Assembly (NCBI GenBank): GCA_018136815.1
Contig: CM030934.1
Location: forward strand, 497,479-561,478
Direction of reading: 5' to 3'
From: Isochrysis galbana
Taxonomy: Eukaryota > Haptophyta > Isochrysidales > Isochrysidaceae
DNA length: 64,000 bases
A program made the position numbers and the translations under genes. The number at the start of each line of letters is the position of its first letter. The first letter of the stretch is position 1. The notes beneath the pieces were generated by a model that was not told the origin of the DNA, searched no databases, and was given only the letters and a program-made list of their open reading frames with translations. Positions 21,071 through 31,631 of the stretch are shown here, piece by piece.

Positions 21071-21283
21071 ACGTTCTTGTGAAGAGGAGCTGTGAGCTGG
21101 CAGCTGGCAGATGTTACAAGTCTGCGATTTAAAAAACAATCTGGGAGGGGTCGTCGGTTTTTGGCCGATTTCAGATTTTAGATAGCTCCGCGCGCCCCCA
21201 TCAGTTGTCTTCCGCGCGCCGCGTGCAAGCCTGTAGCCTGTAAGCTCGGTGGCTATTAATAGGTTGTTAATAGCTTTTGTCAT

Positions 21284-21346
21284 CACAGCTATCTTGATAG
21301 ATAGAGATAGTGCTCCTTCGCTATCTTGATAGATAGAGATAGTGCT
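21284..21346. repeat. CTATCTTGATAGATAGAGATAGTGC tandem pair
   Basis: Two near-identical copies of a ~28-bp unit (GCTATCTTGATAGATAGAGA...). The CTATCTTGATAG core is the reverse complement of the TATCTATCAAGATAG subterminal repeats of the hAT-like element at 171-1844. This may be an isolated terminal fragment of that family. Confidence 0.5.
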
Positions 21347-21520
21347 TTTGCTGGGTAGATAGCCTAATATCTTGAAATCTGTCTATCATGTTCACAGCCT
21401 TAGTGTGCCAGAATAACTTGGAGTGCTGTGGTGAATACACGTGTCGTAGTGGTACCTGCAGATCTGATGACTGATTGGTGCGTGCGTTTTCTTTTAATCG
21501 AGTGGCGCACGCACTAGTAC

Positions 21521-22022
21521 TCATGTTTTTGGTGGGTGGATGACTTTCCGGGCTAGCTGCTCAGAGCTTGCCACTCGCTTCTGGAATTCTTTATTGGTAA
21601 CTGATGTTGGAATTGGCGTTGCAGTTCTGGATCTGCTGGGGACGGGGGACGGGGGTTTCATTTTTCCATTTGGTGGCATGGCTACATGGCTACTCGCACT
21701 TCCATTATCATCGATAAAAAAATTGTGGGCGAATGTCCCCCCCGGGCGGCGTCTCCCTCGTGCGTCGTCTCCGGCCGAGAGAATTGGCATATGGCGGAAA
21801 GAGAGGTGTGATGAATTTTTTAAAGTTCTCGTCCATCTTTCTTATGATCCATTGCAATCGCTTGAGTACTACATCATCAGCCGTCATTCCATTTATAGAC
21901 ATGGTTGAGCACTGTGAGGTGGGTGCCTTTGCCTTTGCCCTTTGCTCAAATACTACTATAATAAATAAGATTGTTTTTGTACCGGTAGCGGCCATCGCGT
22001 ATTTGGAAACGAGGGGTACCAA
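21521..22022 (-). other. Unassigned AT-richer open frames
   Basis: Two overlapping minus-strand frames (21708-22022, 21521-21790) of fairly normal composition read MSINGMTADDVVLKRLQWII and onwards through a Ser/Pro/Arg stretch. A one-base shift between them would give a ~160-residue protein. I do not recognise it. The 21993-22039 end is shared with 61.2 kb (next entry), so this is probably part of a transposable element. Confidence 0.25.
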
Positions 22023-22039
22023 ATGAAGGCAAACGACCT
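21993..22039 (+). repeat. 47-bp exact repeat, second copy at 61211-61257
   Basis: The 47 bases from CATCGCGTATTTGG to AAACGACCT are identical to 61211-61257, in the same orientation. In one frame both read VWKRGVPNEGKRP-like sequence, which could be the beginning of a BED-type zinc finger of a hAT transposase. The 61.2-kb copy lies just beside a clear hAT transposase fragment. A 67-residue acidic frame (22023-22226) continues from this copy. Confidence 0.7.
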
Positions 22040-22226
22040 GATCCGCCTGACTGAGGATGAGTGTGGTGAGGATGGTCGGAAGTTGGGGTGCTCGCGCGCG
22101 TTGTCGGAGTCCGAAGCTGATTCTGTCGGGGAGGAAGAGGAAGGGGAGGAGCAGGAAGATTCAAGTGTGGGAGTGCATGTGATCTCCAGTGGGATAGCGC
22201 AGGCTTTGGATGCCTTGGAGTCGTGA

Positions 22227-22781
22227 TTCATATCATAATATCGCCACTCATCGTGCAAAGCTTCGAGTTGTGTTATGCGCCCGGACGGCGCCGCGCTTTA
22301 TGCTTTATTTAGGCCCTGCGCAGAGACGACTGCGCATCACATAGGTATCGGTAGACTTGTAGCGGTGCACGCCTATGCGAGAGAGTGGTTAGGCTGATGC
22401 CCACCCACACCCTTGTGGCCAGGCATACCCCTTTTGTACATGATTTGGCTGAGTTATCAGCATTTGCAACTTGGAAGGACAAAATGACAGGAAACAAATA
22501 TACTATATACTATTAGAATCAGAGGCCGCACAGGCCGGCGGCCCGCATGCCGCACCGGTCGTGAAGGTGCACACCTGAAGCTGTTAGTGTGCCGGCAGGC
22601 TGACCACCCTCCATGCCCATGGCTGAGTACCTTTGGGGGGGGCCCAGGCCCCCATTGGCAAGAAATACCTAGGGGAGGGACTAGAGTGCTAGGAGTTGGC
22701 TGCACACGGAGTACCAAGCAATAAGAGAAGAAATATGTACACGAGAGAACGGTTCGCCACACCCCCGTTCTCTCGGAAGCA
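22227..22781. other. Intergenic, nothing recognised
   Basis: No gene seen. Contains GGGGGGGCCCAGGCCCCC (about 22634-22651), a near-perfect palindrome. Confidence 0.4.
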
Positions 22782-24387
22782 ATGGCTTCCTCCTCTTCTC
22801 TCCTTTCTTCTTGCGTCGGAGGAGATGCCCTCCCCCCCTCACACTCCGTGGTGATGTACGTGCTCAGCGTAGACAGTCCGTCTCACGCCGCCTTCCGCTG
22901 CTACCAGCGCGCCGCCCTCTCCTCGTTTGGGCTGAGAGAAGGCCAGTGGAAGCTTCACACTCTCTCTTCCAGCCATACTTTCTTACTCAAGTTGTTCTAT
23001 GTGATAGACAAGGTGAGTGGATGCACGTGCGCAGCAAGGGCTTTTCTGTTTGTGTCGTCCACATGCTGCAGGCCCACAACCTCCCCCTTTCCCCACTTCC
23101 TGCCCCCCCCCCCCCCTTTCTCACCCTCCTTCCACGTGATTCCTACCTCTTGCGGTTTCTCGATGGGACACAAGAGGACTATGCTCCTCCAGCTCGCGAG
23201 ACGCCGAGGACGGGGGGAGGGAGGGGTGGCTTCCCGCCCCCCTTGCCCACCCCCGTGCCTTGCCCCCTGCCCGCCATTCACACCTACCTCCTCCACTCGC
23301 TCTCTGTGGGTACACAAGTCTACATGCCCTCCAGCTGGCGGTCAGCGGTGTGCGGGAAGGGAACTCCCCCCCGCGTGACCAACGCCCTATCTCTGAACCT
23401 AACCCAACCTCCCCCCTCACCCCCAACCCCTCCCTCCCCCTTTTCCTTCTGCCCCACCCCACCCCACCCCACCCGACCTCGTGCTTCGGACGTGGACTGC
23501 GCAGAAGAGCCGGAGCGCACAGCTCGAGGCGGAGATGGCCGGCGTGGGCAAGATGGATCTCCTCGAGCTCGACGACGCGGCGACGTGCCTCGGCAAGGTG
23601 ATCGCGTGTCTGAGGCACGCCGCGCGCCTCTTCACCTCTGCTGACGGCCGCGCACGCCACCGGTACGACTCGATCATCCTGAGCGATGATGACGCGGTTT
23701 TCCATCCGGCGAGGCTCGTGCTCGACATTGCAGAGATGTCCGACCCTTATATGGTCTTCGGCCAGCTGTCGTGGGTTGGCCACTGGGACGTGCAGGCGCA
23801 TGTTCATCGCGGCTACGCAAACACGCGCGAGGAGGTCGGCGACTTCCTCCTCCGTACCATCGAGCGGAACATGACGCGTCAGGGCCCATACACTTTCCCC
23901 ATTGGCATGTGGATGGGGCTTGGCCCTGGCCTTGTGAGACATCTCGTTGCAGCACTCGATGCCGAGCCCGCTCTCTTGGCGCTACAGGATGCCCTCAGGA
24001 CTAGGTGCGTATGCACGACCGGTGTGCATTGCTGCGGCCGTGGGGCCAAAGCCGCTGCGGTCCGAAGGCCCGTCAGCAAGCTATGTGTACTGCGCCTCAC
24101 GCACTTCTCCCTCCGCCTTCTCCTCGCGCACATCCAGGCCTGTGAGGCCCAAGTGCTCGCCACAAACGGATTCAGGGCTCGGCTACATCCTCTTTGTTGC
24201 TGCGAGGAGATCAGCTCGTGTGCCGCTGCTGAGACCGCTCAAGTTTGTTGACATCACATCATCTGGACGCCTCTTGTTCTGGTTTAGCGGCAAGTCGATG
24301 CCAACTGTTTTGCCGGGACCATTGGCTCTCTTTCATGGCGCCAAGGTGCGCTCAAGACAGAGAGCGCAGCGCATTGCGACTGCGTGA
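22782..24387 (+). CDS. GT31-like glycosyltransferase
   Basis: Predicted galactosyltransferase-type enzyme that transfers a sugar from a nucleotide donor in the Golgi. Exons: 22782-23012, 23505-24004, 24138-24387; GT-AG introns of 492 and 133 bp keep phase and give 326 residues. Exon 2 carries KMDLLELDDAATCLGKVIAC and YDSIILSDDDAVFHPARLV, matching the GT31 pattern of a D-L-L-x-(D) helix followed by the DDD metal-binding motif, then GPYTFPIGMWMGLGPGL where GT31 proteins have a Gly-rich substrate loop. Exon 3 has TDSGLGYILF at the place of the family's EDVxxG motif. The start lacks the usual type II membrane anchor, so an upstream exon may be missed, and the 492-bp intron might hide a further exon. 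It could also be a neighbouring GT family. Confidence 0.65.
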
Positions 24388-26742
24388 ACGCACCGCGAGG
24401 CTGATGGGCACGCATCCCCAGAAGCCTCCTATGTACGTAACGTAGGTATGGGATCTGCATCATCGATTTTTCGTGTGCAACATTGCTCATTTGCCTGGCG
24501 CTGTTGAGATGTCACGCCCCTTGAGGTGCACGTCAGCTTACGACCATTTGAATCACTCTTGCTACCATCACGCTTCCAAGGATCGTGCCGTGAGAGATCC
24601 CGCGTATGCAACGAAATGCCGTGGTGTGCTCGAGGACATGTGGCCTGAGGGGACGGCGTGGTGCATGCTTCGCATGAAACCCCAACGCATGCGTTGCACA
24701 TATTCGAGGCCAAGCGACGCAATATGTAACATGAGTGCGGAGCAAGTTGGGTGTCCAGTCAACGCACCGAGGCAAAAGTCATTTTTCGGCTCTCGCACGG
24801 GCGACAGGACAAGGAAGCCAATTACGGCCCCTCGTTAGCCTACCGGCACAAATCTTTCCACCTGCCGCTACACTGCCCATCCGTATTGTGCGCTACTGGT
24901 CCAAAGGGGCTACTATAGAAGTCAAAAGTCAGGATAAATACGAAAGGGTATGAAAATACATCTGAAGATTCTGGGCTACACACCTACCAGTTTCGGGACT
25001 TCCCTTCACTAACAAACACCGCCCTAATCTTCCCTCCCTCCACCTCCTTCCCCTTCCCTGCCCACGCCTTCATTCCTTTCTCTTCGGTTTCCGGGGTCCG
25101 GCCTTGGTACCCTACCTAAGGCCTGGTTCGGAGTGTGGGGTCCGGGCAGGCCTTTTGATCCGTTGTTTTGTTATGCGTGCCCGCCCGGGTACGTTTTGGG
25201 TGCGTTGGTTCCGTCGGGCTCGCGTGCGTTCCTAACTGTTCCTTGTTTGTTGTGTCCGTGGTCCGTGGCTCATTCGCGCCTTATTTGCTTCTTTGCTCCT
25301 TTATCTCCTCGACAACGTGTGCTGGAGGGTTTCCGGCTGCAGTCGCTCAACGAGCACACGCAGACGCGGCGAGTGGGCGCGGTCCACTGGGATGGGTCCA
25401 GTGTGTTGTAGCTTCCTACCTTCCTGCCCATCTGAAGGCTGTAGGCATGAATATTCGTGTAAGGTACGCGCTCACAATTACAATTGAACAGTTCCCCGTG
25501 TTGCCACTGACGCACAAGACACACAGATTTGGATTCCCCATGGTCTCAAGTCCAGGTGTGCAGATTTTGGTCTCGAAATTTGCGAGTCGAATTTTGTTTA
25601 TGTTGTCACTATAATTGTTGGCTCGTTTCAGGTAATAAAACGGCATGACTTCGACTTCTCGTTGCTGAATGCGGTAGCAAAAGTAAGCAAAGACAAGCTC
25701 CGCAGAGTTGGCCATGGGGAGAGCTAAGGTTGAATGGGATGTGGAGATGGTTTGCTTCAGGTGATGGGATGTCTCATAAGCTCACCATAGGCTATAATGA
25801 TAATGGAGGCATGATCGGCAGAGTCCTAGAAATCCAAGAATTTTCTAGGACGTGGTCCTAGTTTCTAGGTAGGGGTGGGGACGGGAAAAATCGACTTTTC
25901 AAAATTGCACCCAAATCTCCAAGAGAAAGCAAGGAGGGATTCTTCATGATGACATCAAAGCAACTACAAAGTTTCGCGAGTTGATTCTTTCGTGGTCACG
26001 AGTACGAACGCCCGCAATGCGGCGATTTTTTTGCAGTGGCCAAGGAGTTTTCTTTTAGGTAAACACACCCTCATTGCCATGAGCGCCATCCATGCGCAAG
26101 ATGCAAGTGCAAGTGCTGCCGAGGGCTTCTCAAGCTCAGGCACTTCTCTGAAATTTGAGGCCCGACGATAGTCTTGCCCAATGTATGTGGTTCAAGGATA
26201 GTATTCGCACTCACCGTCAGTGATGTTCATTAAGATGAGCTACTTCAAACTCGCTCTGCGGCCTGGCGCGGCCCGGCGACGAGCTGCGAGCTGCTGAATG
26301 AATTGCGTCCGCACTCCGCACAAATGCGCGCCCTACCCACCAATGCGCTCCAAAGTAGGCGCGAAGTGGCCGCCACTTCGGCAAAAGCGCAGGACGTGGT
26401 GCGCTCATCCGCTCTGCCAAAAACTACTCAACCTCAAAATATAGACTAGAAAATAGCAGTAGCAATAGCAGGCGATTGCTCAATCTCAATCTGCTCAAGG
26501 CCGCTCGCAACAAAGTTGCATCTAGATCAATAAGTTGTGGTACCCACGCACAACATGCTACTCGCATGCGGATAACGACTGCACCCATCACAACCACAAC
26601 AACGCCACAATCGAGGCAAACATTTATCCCACAGATTCCTAGTAGCTAGAGCACTAAGGCCTGAGAACTTGGCCCATTCCGCAGCACCTGCCACTCTTCT
26701 TGCAGCTGTGTGGGGCCACCTTTAACGCCGGCATACGAGGTA
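24388..26742. other. 2.35 kb without a recognised gene
   Basis: Mixed composition. Several frames of 60-120 codons exist on both strands, none with a recognisable domain. The GTTTTCTAGGA...CTAGGACGTGG stretch at about 25838-25865 is a short imperfect inverted repeat. I see nothing that supports a gene. Confidence 0.4.
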
Positions 26743-27495
26743 AGGGAGTGGTGTCATGAGCACAAGCGGGGCCGCGCCCACAGCACGACTTGCATCCGCG
26801 TTAGCAGCCGAGCGGCATGGGCTCTGGCCCGCATCAGCCGCGCGGCCACGGCCATCCAGCTAGAGCCCCTTGCACCAAGCCTGGAAAGCAAAGGAGGGAA
26901 CATGAGTGCCGAAGGGGGACCCTCGGTACCTACGTCTGGGGCCGAGCGCGGCGGTATTCTAGCACTATATCAAGCAAGGCAGGCTGCTAGTGAGATTGAT
27001 CACTGCCGAGCCGGCAACACACCCAACCTCCGAGGCAAAAAGAGGGAATGGTGCCGTGGGCACCAATCAGTGCCCACGGCACCACTTGGAGGAGGCAATG
27101 CGGGCAACGGCTCCAGCTGCGCTAGCGATCCAGCGCGGTGGTTCTGGCGCCCGCTCTCGCACCAGCCGCGCTGTCAGCACGAACTCACCAGCCCCCCTGC
27201 AACCTTGCAATCCATGCCTGTGTGACCAAGGGAGGAAATGGTGCCGTGGGTACCAAGGGGGGACCTCGGTGCCCACGGCACCACTCGTAGCAGCAGCAAC
27301 GGCCCCGGCCTTGCAAGCGGTCGGGCGCGCCCCTTCGGCACGTCTGGCACGCGCACACGGCAAAATGCAAATGAAAAATTCACAGCGCCAGGGCCAGCGC
27401 CCATCGCGCTTGAATATTTCGCCTGCAGGGCAACAGGAGGGAATGGTGCCGTGAGTACCGAGAGAGAGCCTCGGTACCCGCGGCACCACTCACAA
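26743..27495. repeat. Tandem hairpin repeat (~150-205 bp units)
   Basis: Five degenerate units. In the last three, an AGGGAATGGTGCCGTGGGYACC arm is followed by a short loop and its complement (GGTGCCCACGGCACCACT): 27047-27085, 27236-27286 and 27442-27492. Weaker versions are near 26748 and 26895. Each could fold into a 20-bp stem when single-stranded. Long open frames that run through are a by-product of the GC-rich repeat. Confidence 0.6.
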
Positions 27496-28412
27496 GAGGC
27501 GCGGGCTACGGATCCGGGCATGACTGGGGCCGATCTCAGCGGCTCCAGACGCCTCAGATCCCACTTTGGAGTGGTGGCCGAGGCGCCTTCCTGGATCTGC
27601 GCGGGAACTGAAGGAAATGTCAGTTTCTGTGGAGAGGAACGGCCTGGTGAGCATGCAAAAACGTGTGCATCACGCAACATGCATGCTATGGGTTCGGAGT
27701 GAGCGGGCGCGGGCGTGCAAGGTGAGGAGGGCAGCGCACCGGTGTCATAAGCCGCTCCACGCGCGTCGGAGCGCGTCGGGTCACCGAGAATGGCCGCCAT
27801 GGCCACCTAACGCATGGGGGGTCACGAGGGGTTCAAACGACAACACTGAGGCGCCCGCCAGCAGAGCTCGGTTCAGTCGGCGGGCGAACGTGAAGTTCGA
27901 CCCGCAGAGCCGTCTCCTGGCCCAAGCTGGTCGCGCCAGTCGCGAGCGAGCCTGCAACACCCCACCACACGCCTACAGGAGCGTGGTGGTGATCGACCAC
28001 CTCGAGCGAGGCGGACGCCATCCCTCCGCTCCGCAGACAAGAAGCGGCAGAGGAATTCTTCGCCCCCCCTCACGAAAAAAATACTCGCTTCCAGGAAGGA
28101 TGGGAGGGGTTTTCTTTTTCTTCCCCTCCCCACCCCTATTCTAGGACGGAATTTTTTGTCCGTTTGTAGCAACTTCGTCGAGTCCCCCCCCGTGTTCCCA
28201 AGCGAGTCCCCCCCGAGTTCCCGAGTCTATACCCCGAGTCAACGAGTCAATACAAGCCAAGCACACGACAGAGCCACCCCCAGTCGCCAGTCGCCAGTCG
28301 CCAGTCGCCTGCCACCACCCTATCAGTTTACTGCTGATAGTTGCTATAATTCCTTCTATGAATTCAAAGATCAAAGATGGGCACCGTCACGGTGCACGGT
28401 GCATAAGGCAAG
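27496..28412. other. Unassigned, with short tandem repeats
   Basis: No recognised gene. A CAGTCGC(CAGTCGC)3 tandem lies at about 28282-28308 and a CGAGTCCCCCCC-type repeat at 28180-28250. Confidence 0.4.
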
Positions 28413-28947
28413 ATGAGTGGAGCTTTCGGGGGATACTCCACAGAAACGGCAAGTCGGGTCGTCGGCGAATCTATTCCTATTCGCCGTCGCTATCCTCCTA
28501 TGCCTATGGAGGATGTGCTTATTAAAGTGCATACATCATATATGAGTCCCGTGGTGTTAGAAAGTTATATTTATATAGTTGCGATATTTGCTTCCATTTC
28601 CCCGCGAGGGCCGGTAGTCTACTTTCCCATCTTATCGTGGACTTCTGCTTCTTTGTTCTTTGTTTTCCTCATTGTCATTGCGAGTAAGGCTTTGGCTTTG
28701 GTTATGGTTAGCGCCTTGACACTTACATACATCTTCCAGCGTTTTGCGCGTGCCCTCAAAAGTCAAAAGTATATTCTTGAGGTATTGGATAGGCCGTTTC
28801 GGCTGGCCCATCGTAAGCCCGTCCCCATTTCAACGGAGTGTATAATTCGTCCGGCAATGGCTGCGGGCGTGCTTTATCGTAGATATGGGGCTCTCCCATA
28901 ACATTTAGTTTACTCGTAACTTCGTAATACTCGCCCCTCCGACGCAC
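28413..28947. other. AT-rich island with open frames on both strands
   Basis: The plus strand has a 162-residue frame (28413-28901) with two strongly hydrophobic segments (IYIVAIFASISPRGPVVYF and LFFVFLIVIASKALALVMVS). The minus strand has a 63-residue frame (28756-28947) of quite ordinary composition reading MGEPHIYDKARPQPLPDELY to a stop. Only one can be real and I recognise neither. Base composition is clearly more AT-rich than the neighbours, suggesting transposed DNA. Confidence 0.3.
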
Positions 28948-29002
28948 AAAGAATTAGGCGGTAAAGTACTTTAAAAATAAGAAGCGGGTCTCGCTCGCTG
29001 GG

Positions 29003-30048
29003 ATGATGCTCTGGCTGCCTCTTTCAGCCGCCGGCCTCGTCAGCCTCTCTCTCTCTCTCCCTGCTCGCCCGCCTTGCTCTTCGCGCGCCGCGGGTTGTGC
29101 TTTAGTAGTCGAGGCGGAGCTTGAGCCCCGCCTCGACTCCGACGCTCGCCTTGGCCTCGCGCAGCACGCTGACCTCGGCCCCGCAGTCGATGTGCTGATG
29201 GACGGCTTCTACAAAGACGCTCTCACTCTCGCAGCCGAGGAGTTTTCTGAGGCGGAGATGGAAGCGATGAGGCCGGTGCTGAGTCGCGTGAACGGGCAGC
29301 TACGACGCTTCACGCGCACCATGCTCTTCCTCCAGGCGAATGGCCGGTGTGGAGAGCGGCTGCGAAGCCCTAGCCTTGAGCCACCGCCCTCTGGGGGGTC
29401 CCTTATGATTTGCGTTCACAAACCGGCGACGGGCGAAATAGTCGGGGTGGTCGAGGTATCGATTGAGCCGAGGGATGGACGTGTGCCAGGTGAGCATCCT
29501 CTCTCGCATGCGCGCATCCCGAACGAGCACGACACATCGGATGCTGGCGCACTGGCGACTGCGCATTAGGGTTGTGCTGGGCGCCACTCGATGGTTTAGT
29601 TGGCACTTTGGCCTGCTCAGTGCGAGTAACACTCGGCCGCACCCATCCCACTGTCTCTATAGGTGATATTAGACCGCTCGAGCTTCCGTGGTCTCCTCTG
29701 CCACGCGTAGCATACATCTCCAATCTTGCAGTCGCATCGCAGGAGCGCAAGCGCGGCCTTGGCACACGGATGCTCCGTGCTGCGGAGGGCCTTGCAGCGC
29801 GGTGGGGTTTCGAGGAGGTGTACCTGCATGCAGACTCCGAGAAGAGTGAGCTGCTTGGTTTCTATGCTAAGCAGGAGTACGTGCAGCTGCCTGAGCTCGA
29901 CGCGCCCGAGTGGGTGATTGCCTTTTCCGGTCGCAAGCAAACGCGCTATCATTGCCGAAAGCTTGATGATGTTGCAGTTGAGCGCCTAGCTGCTGCAGCC
30001 GATACGCTCAAGGCAGGGCGATCAAAGAAGACAAACAAGTACACATGA
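29003..30048 (+). CDS. GNAT N-acetyltransferase, probably plastid-targeted
   Basis: Transfers acetyl from acetyl-CoA to an amine; substrate unknown. Exons 29003-29489 and 29663-30048 (GT-AG intron of 173 bp, phase 1) give 290 residues. The N-terminus (MMLWLPLSAAGLVSLSLSLP, then a Ser/Arg/Ala-rich stretch) is a signal peptide plus transit-like region. A ~130-residue N-terminal part with a helical segment leads to GEIVGVVEVSIEPRDG (beta-4). The second exon has VAYISNLAVASQERKRGLGT, the acetyl-CoA-binding Q/RxxGxG/A loop (here RKRGLGT), and EVYLHADSEKSELLGFYAKQ, the final strand and helix. The architecture is like the plastid GNAT/NAA proteins of algae and plants. The exact subfamily is not fixed. 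Confidence 0.82.
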
Positions 30049-30259
30049 GACGAATGAGGCCGTGGGAAGGTGTGCTCTAGTGCTTGTGCACTGCTGCATC
30101 AGTGGGACACTGCGTGTCCTTCGCCGCTAACCCCCCTCTTTCGGATCACCTCACCAGTCACCAGCTCCAGCTTGACTCCCTTAGGCCCCCCCATTCCAGA
30201 ACCCCGGAGGGGGAAGTACGTCGGGGACCGGCGAGAGCTACATGCCCGCGATACCCGTA

Positions 30260-30798
30260 GCCCGGTCCTCACTCCATGTAACGACAAATATCCACCTCTC
30301 CTGGGTGTCCAAGGATTCCCCAAACCCTCAGGGCCCCCAACCATGCGCTCCTGAGAAGGTACAACCTGAGGTCCAGTTTTTTCACACCCCGCCCCCCCCC
30401 CCCCCATTTTGGTATAAAACTGTAAAATCACCCACACTTTGGAGGTAGACGGGCGACTTGCCGCCCCTCATTTGTGGGACTCCTCCTTGGCAAGCTCAGT
30501 CCCCTTTGTTTTTTGGCTGAGGCTGAGGCACTCGCTATCCACCGGGCCCAACTTAGAGAAGTGCAACCTGAGGGTTCGTTTTTGTCGGCCGCAACCAATC
30601 AGCGCACCCGTAAATCTCTTGTTATATTGTCTTTAGGGTGGACATAAAACCCGGTCAGCGAACCGATTCGTTAGCCACACTATCGACGTCGCCTTCGGTG
30701 ATCACTACACAATATCCAAAGCATTATTACAGATGGTGCATAGATAGTGCCCTCGTGCCGCGCCCCTAGCCGCATCCCCCCCTAGTGAGTGACCGGGC
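30260..30798. mobile_element. TA-flanked inverted-repeat element, copy 1 (short)
   Basis: Left end GCCCGGTCCTCACT (30260-30273), right end AGTGAGTGACCGGGC (30784-30798), with TA on both sides (30258-30259, 30799-30800). Its left ~75 bp (through CTGGGTGTCCAAGGATTCC) and right ~30 bp match the ends of the 4.3-kb copy at 35647-39932. There is no coding capacity in 539 bp. A TA duplication and short terminal repeats are typical of Tc1/mariner-like or related non-autonomous elements. Confidence 0.65.
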
Positions 30799-31631
30799 TA
30801 ACTTGGGCACCTGAAGGTGGATTGCAGGCGCGCGCCATGGGTCCGCGCCGCAGGGAAGAGAGGAGGAAGAGAGAAGAGGGAGGGGAGGGGGGAGCCGCAG
30901 CTTTCCCCTCCGGCGTTAACGTTAGCACGTGTCTCCTTGCCCTGTTTATTTAGGTTAGCAAGAAGACAATGGACAAGAGGCTGCAACCTCAGGTTTGGTT
31001 GTTATTTCGGCCCCGGATGGTATTTCTCACGTCAGGTGAGAGGTCGGTGGCACCTGACAAAGGGCAAAGGGTGACGTACCTGACGTCAGACCCGACGTCA
31101 GACCCCTATGATTATAATACTAGTAAGATAATTATAGTACTACCTCCGTTCCAAAACTAAGGTTCTTTTTAGCTTTTCCTTTATATCTCTCCTAAGCGTC
31201 GCAGAATTAAATCTGCACCTTCACAAATACCTTGTGGGTACATGCTGGCTTCATGGGGGCCGAGACCCCCCGGGGACCGGGGACACGATAAGATAGTTGC
31301 AAAAGGCGTTTTACGTTTGTCTGCCACAGGAACACCCAACAACAGGTCTGCCCTAGCCCGCCCCTTGCGCTTGGCCCGTCGTAGTGCACGCCCCCCCCCA
31401 CCACCAAAGGCCCCCCCCCCCGATACCAAAGACAAAGGAATGAAGGGGGTAGTGTAAAGGGAGTGAGTGTTCTGGGGTATAGGCGATGGCGTGAGTCGGT
31501 ACCGTGAGTGCGTGGTCCTTTATGGCTAGCGGTAGTAGCCTGAATCTTCAAATGTTTTATTTAAGGTGCCCTCCCCTCTTGACCGCCCTCTGGACGTTGC
31601 TTAACCAAAAAATACATCGGTCTCCTGCTAC
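30799..31631. other. Intergenic with TGACGTCA cluster copy B
   Basis: Holds the second palindrome cluster (31030-31105: ACGTCAGGTG ... TGACGTCAG ... CGACGTCAG). It also holds a CCCCCCGGGGACCGGGG stretch (31268-31284) that resembles one at 54019-54035, and a C-rich 31390-31425 tract. No gene is recognised. The last ~100 bp are probably the 3' end of the SET gene transcript. Confidence 0.45.

Noticed and set aside
27067-27806. Frames of 140-210 residues through the hairpin repeat
   Set aside because: They simply translate the GC-rich inverted repeats; the repeated GVPRHH-like text on both strands shows this.
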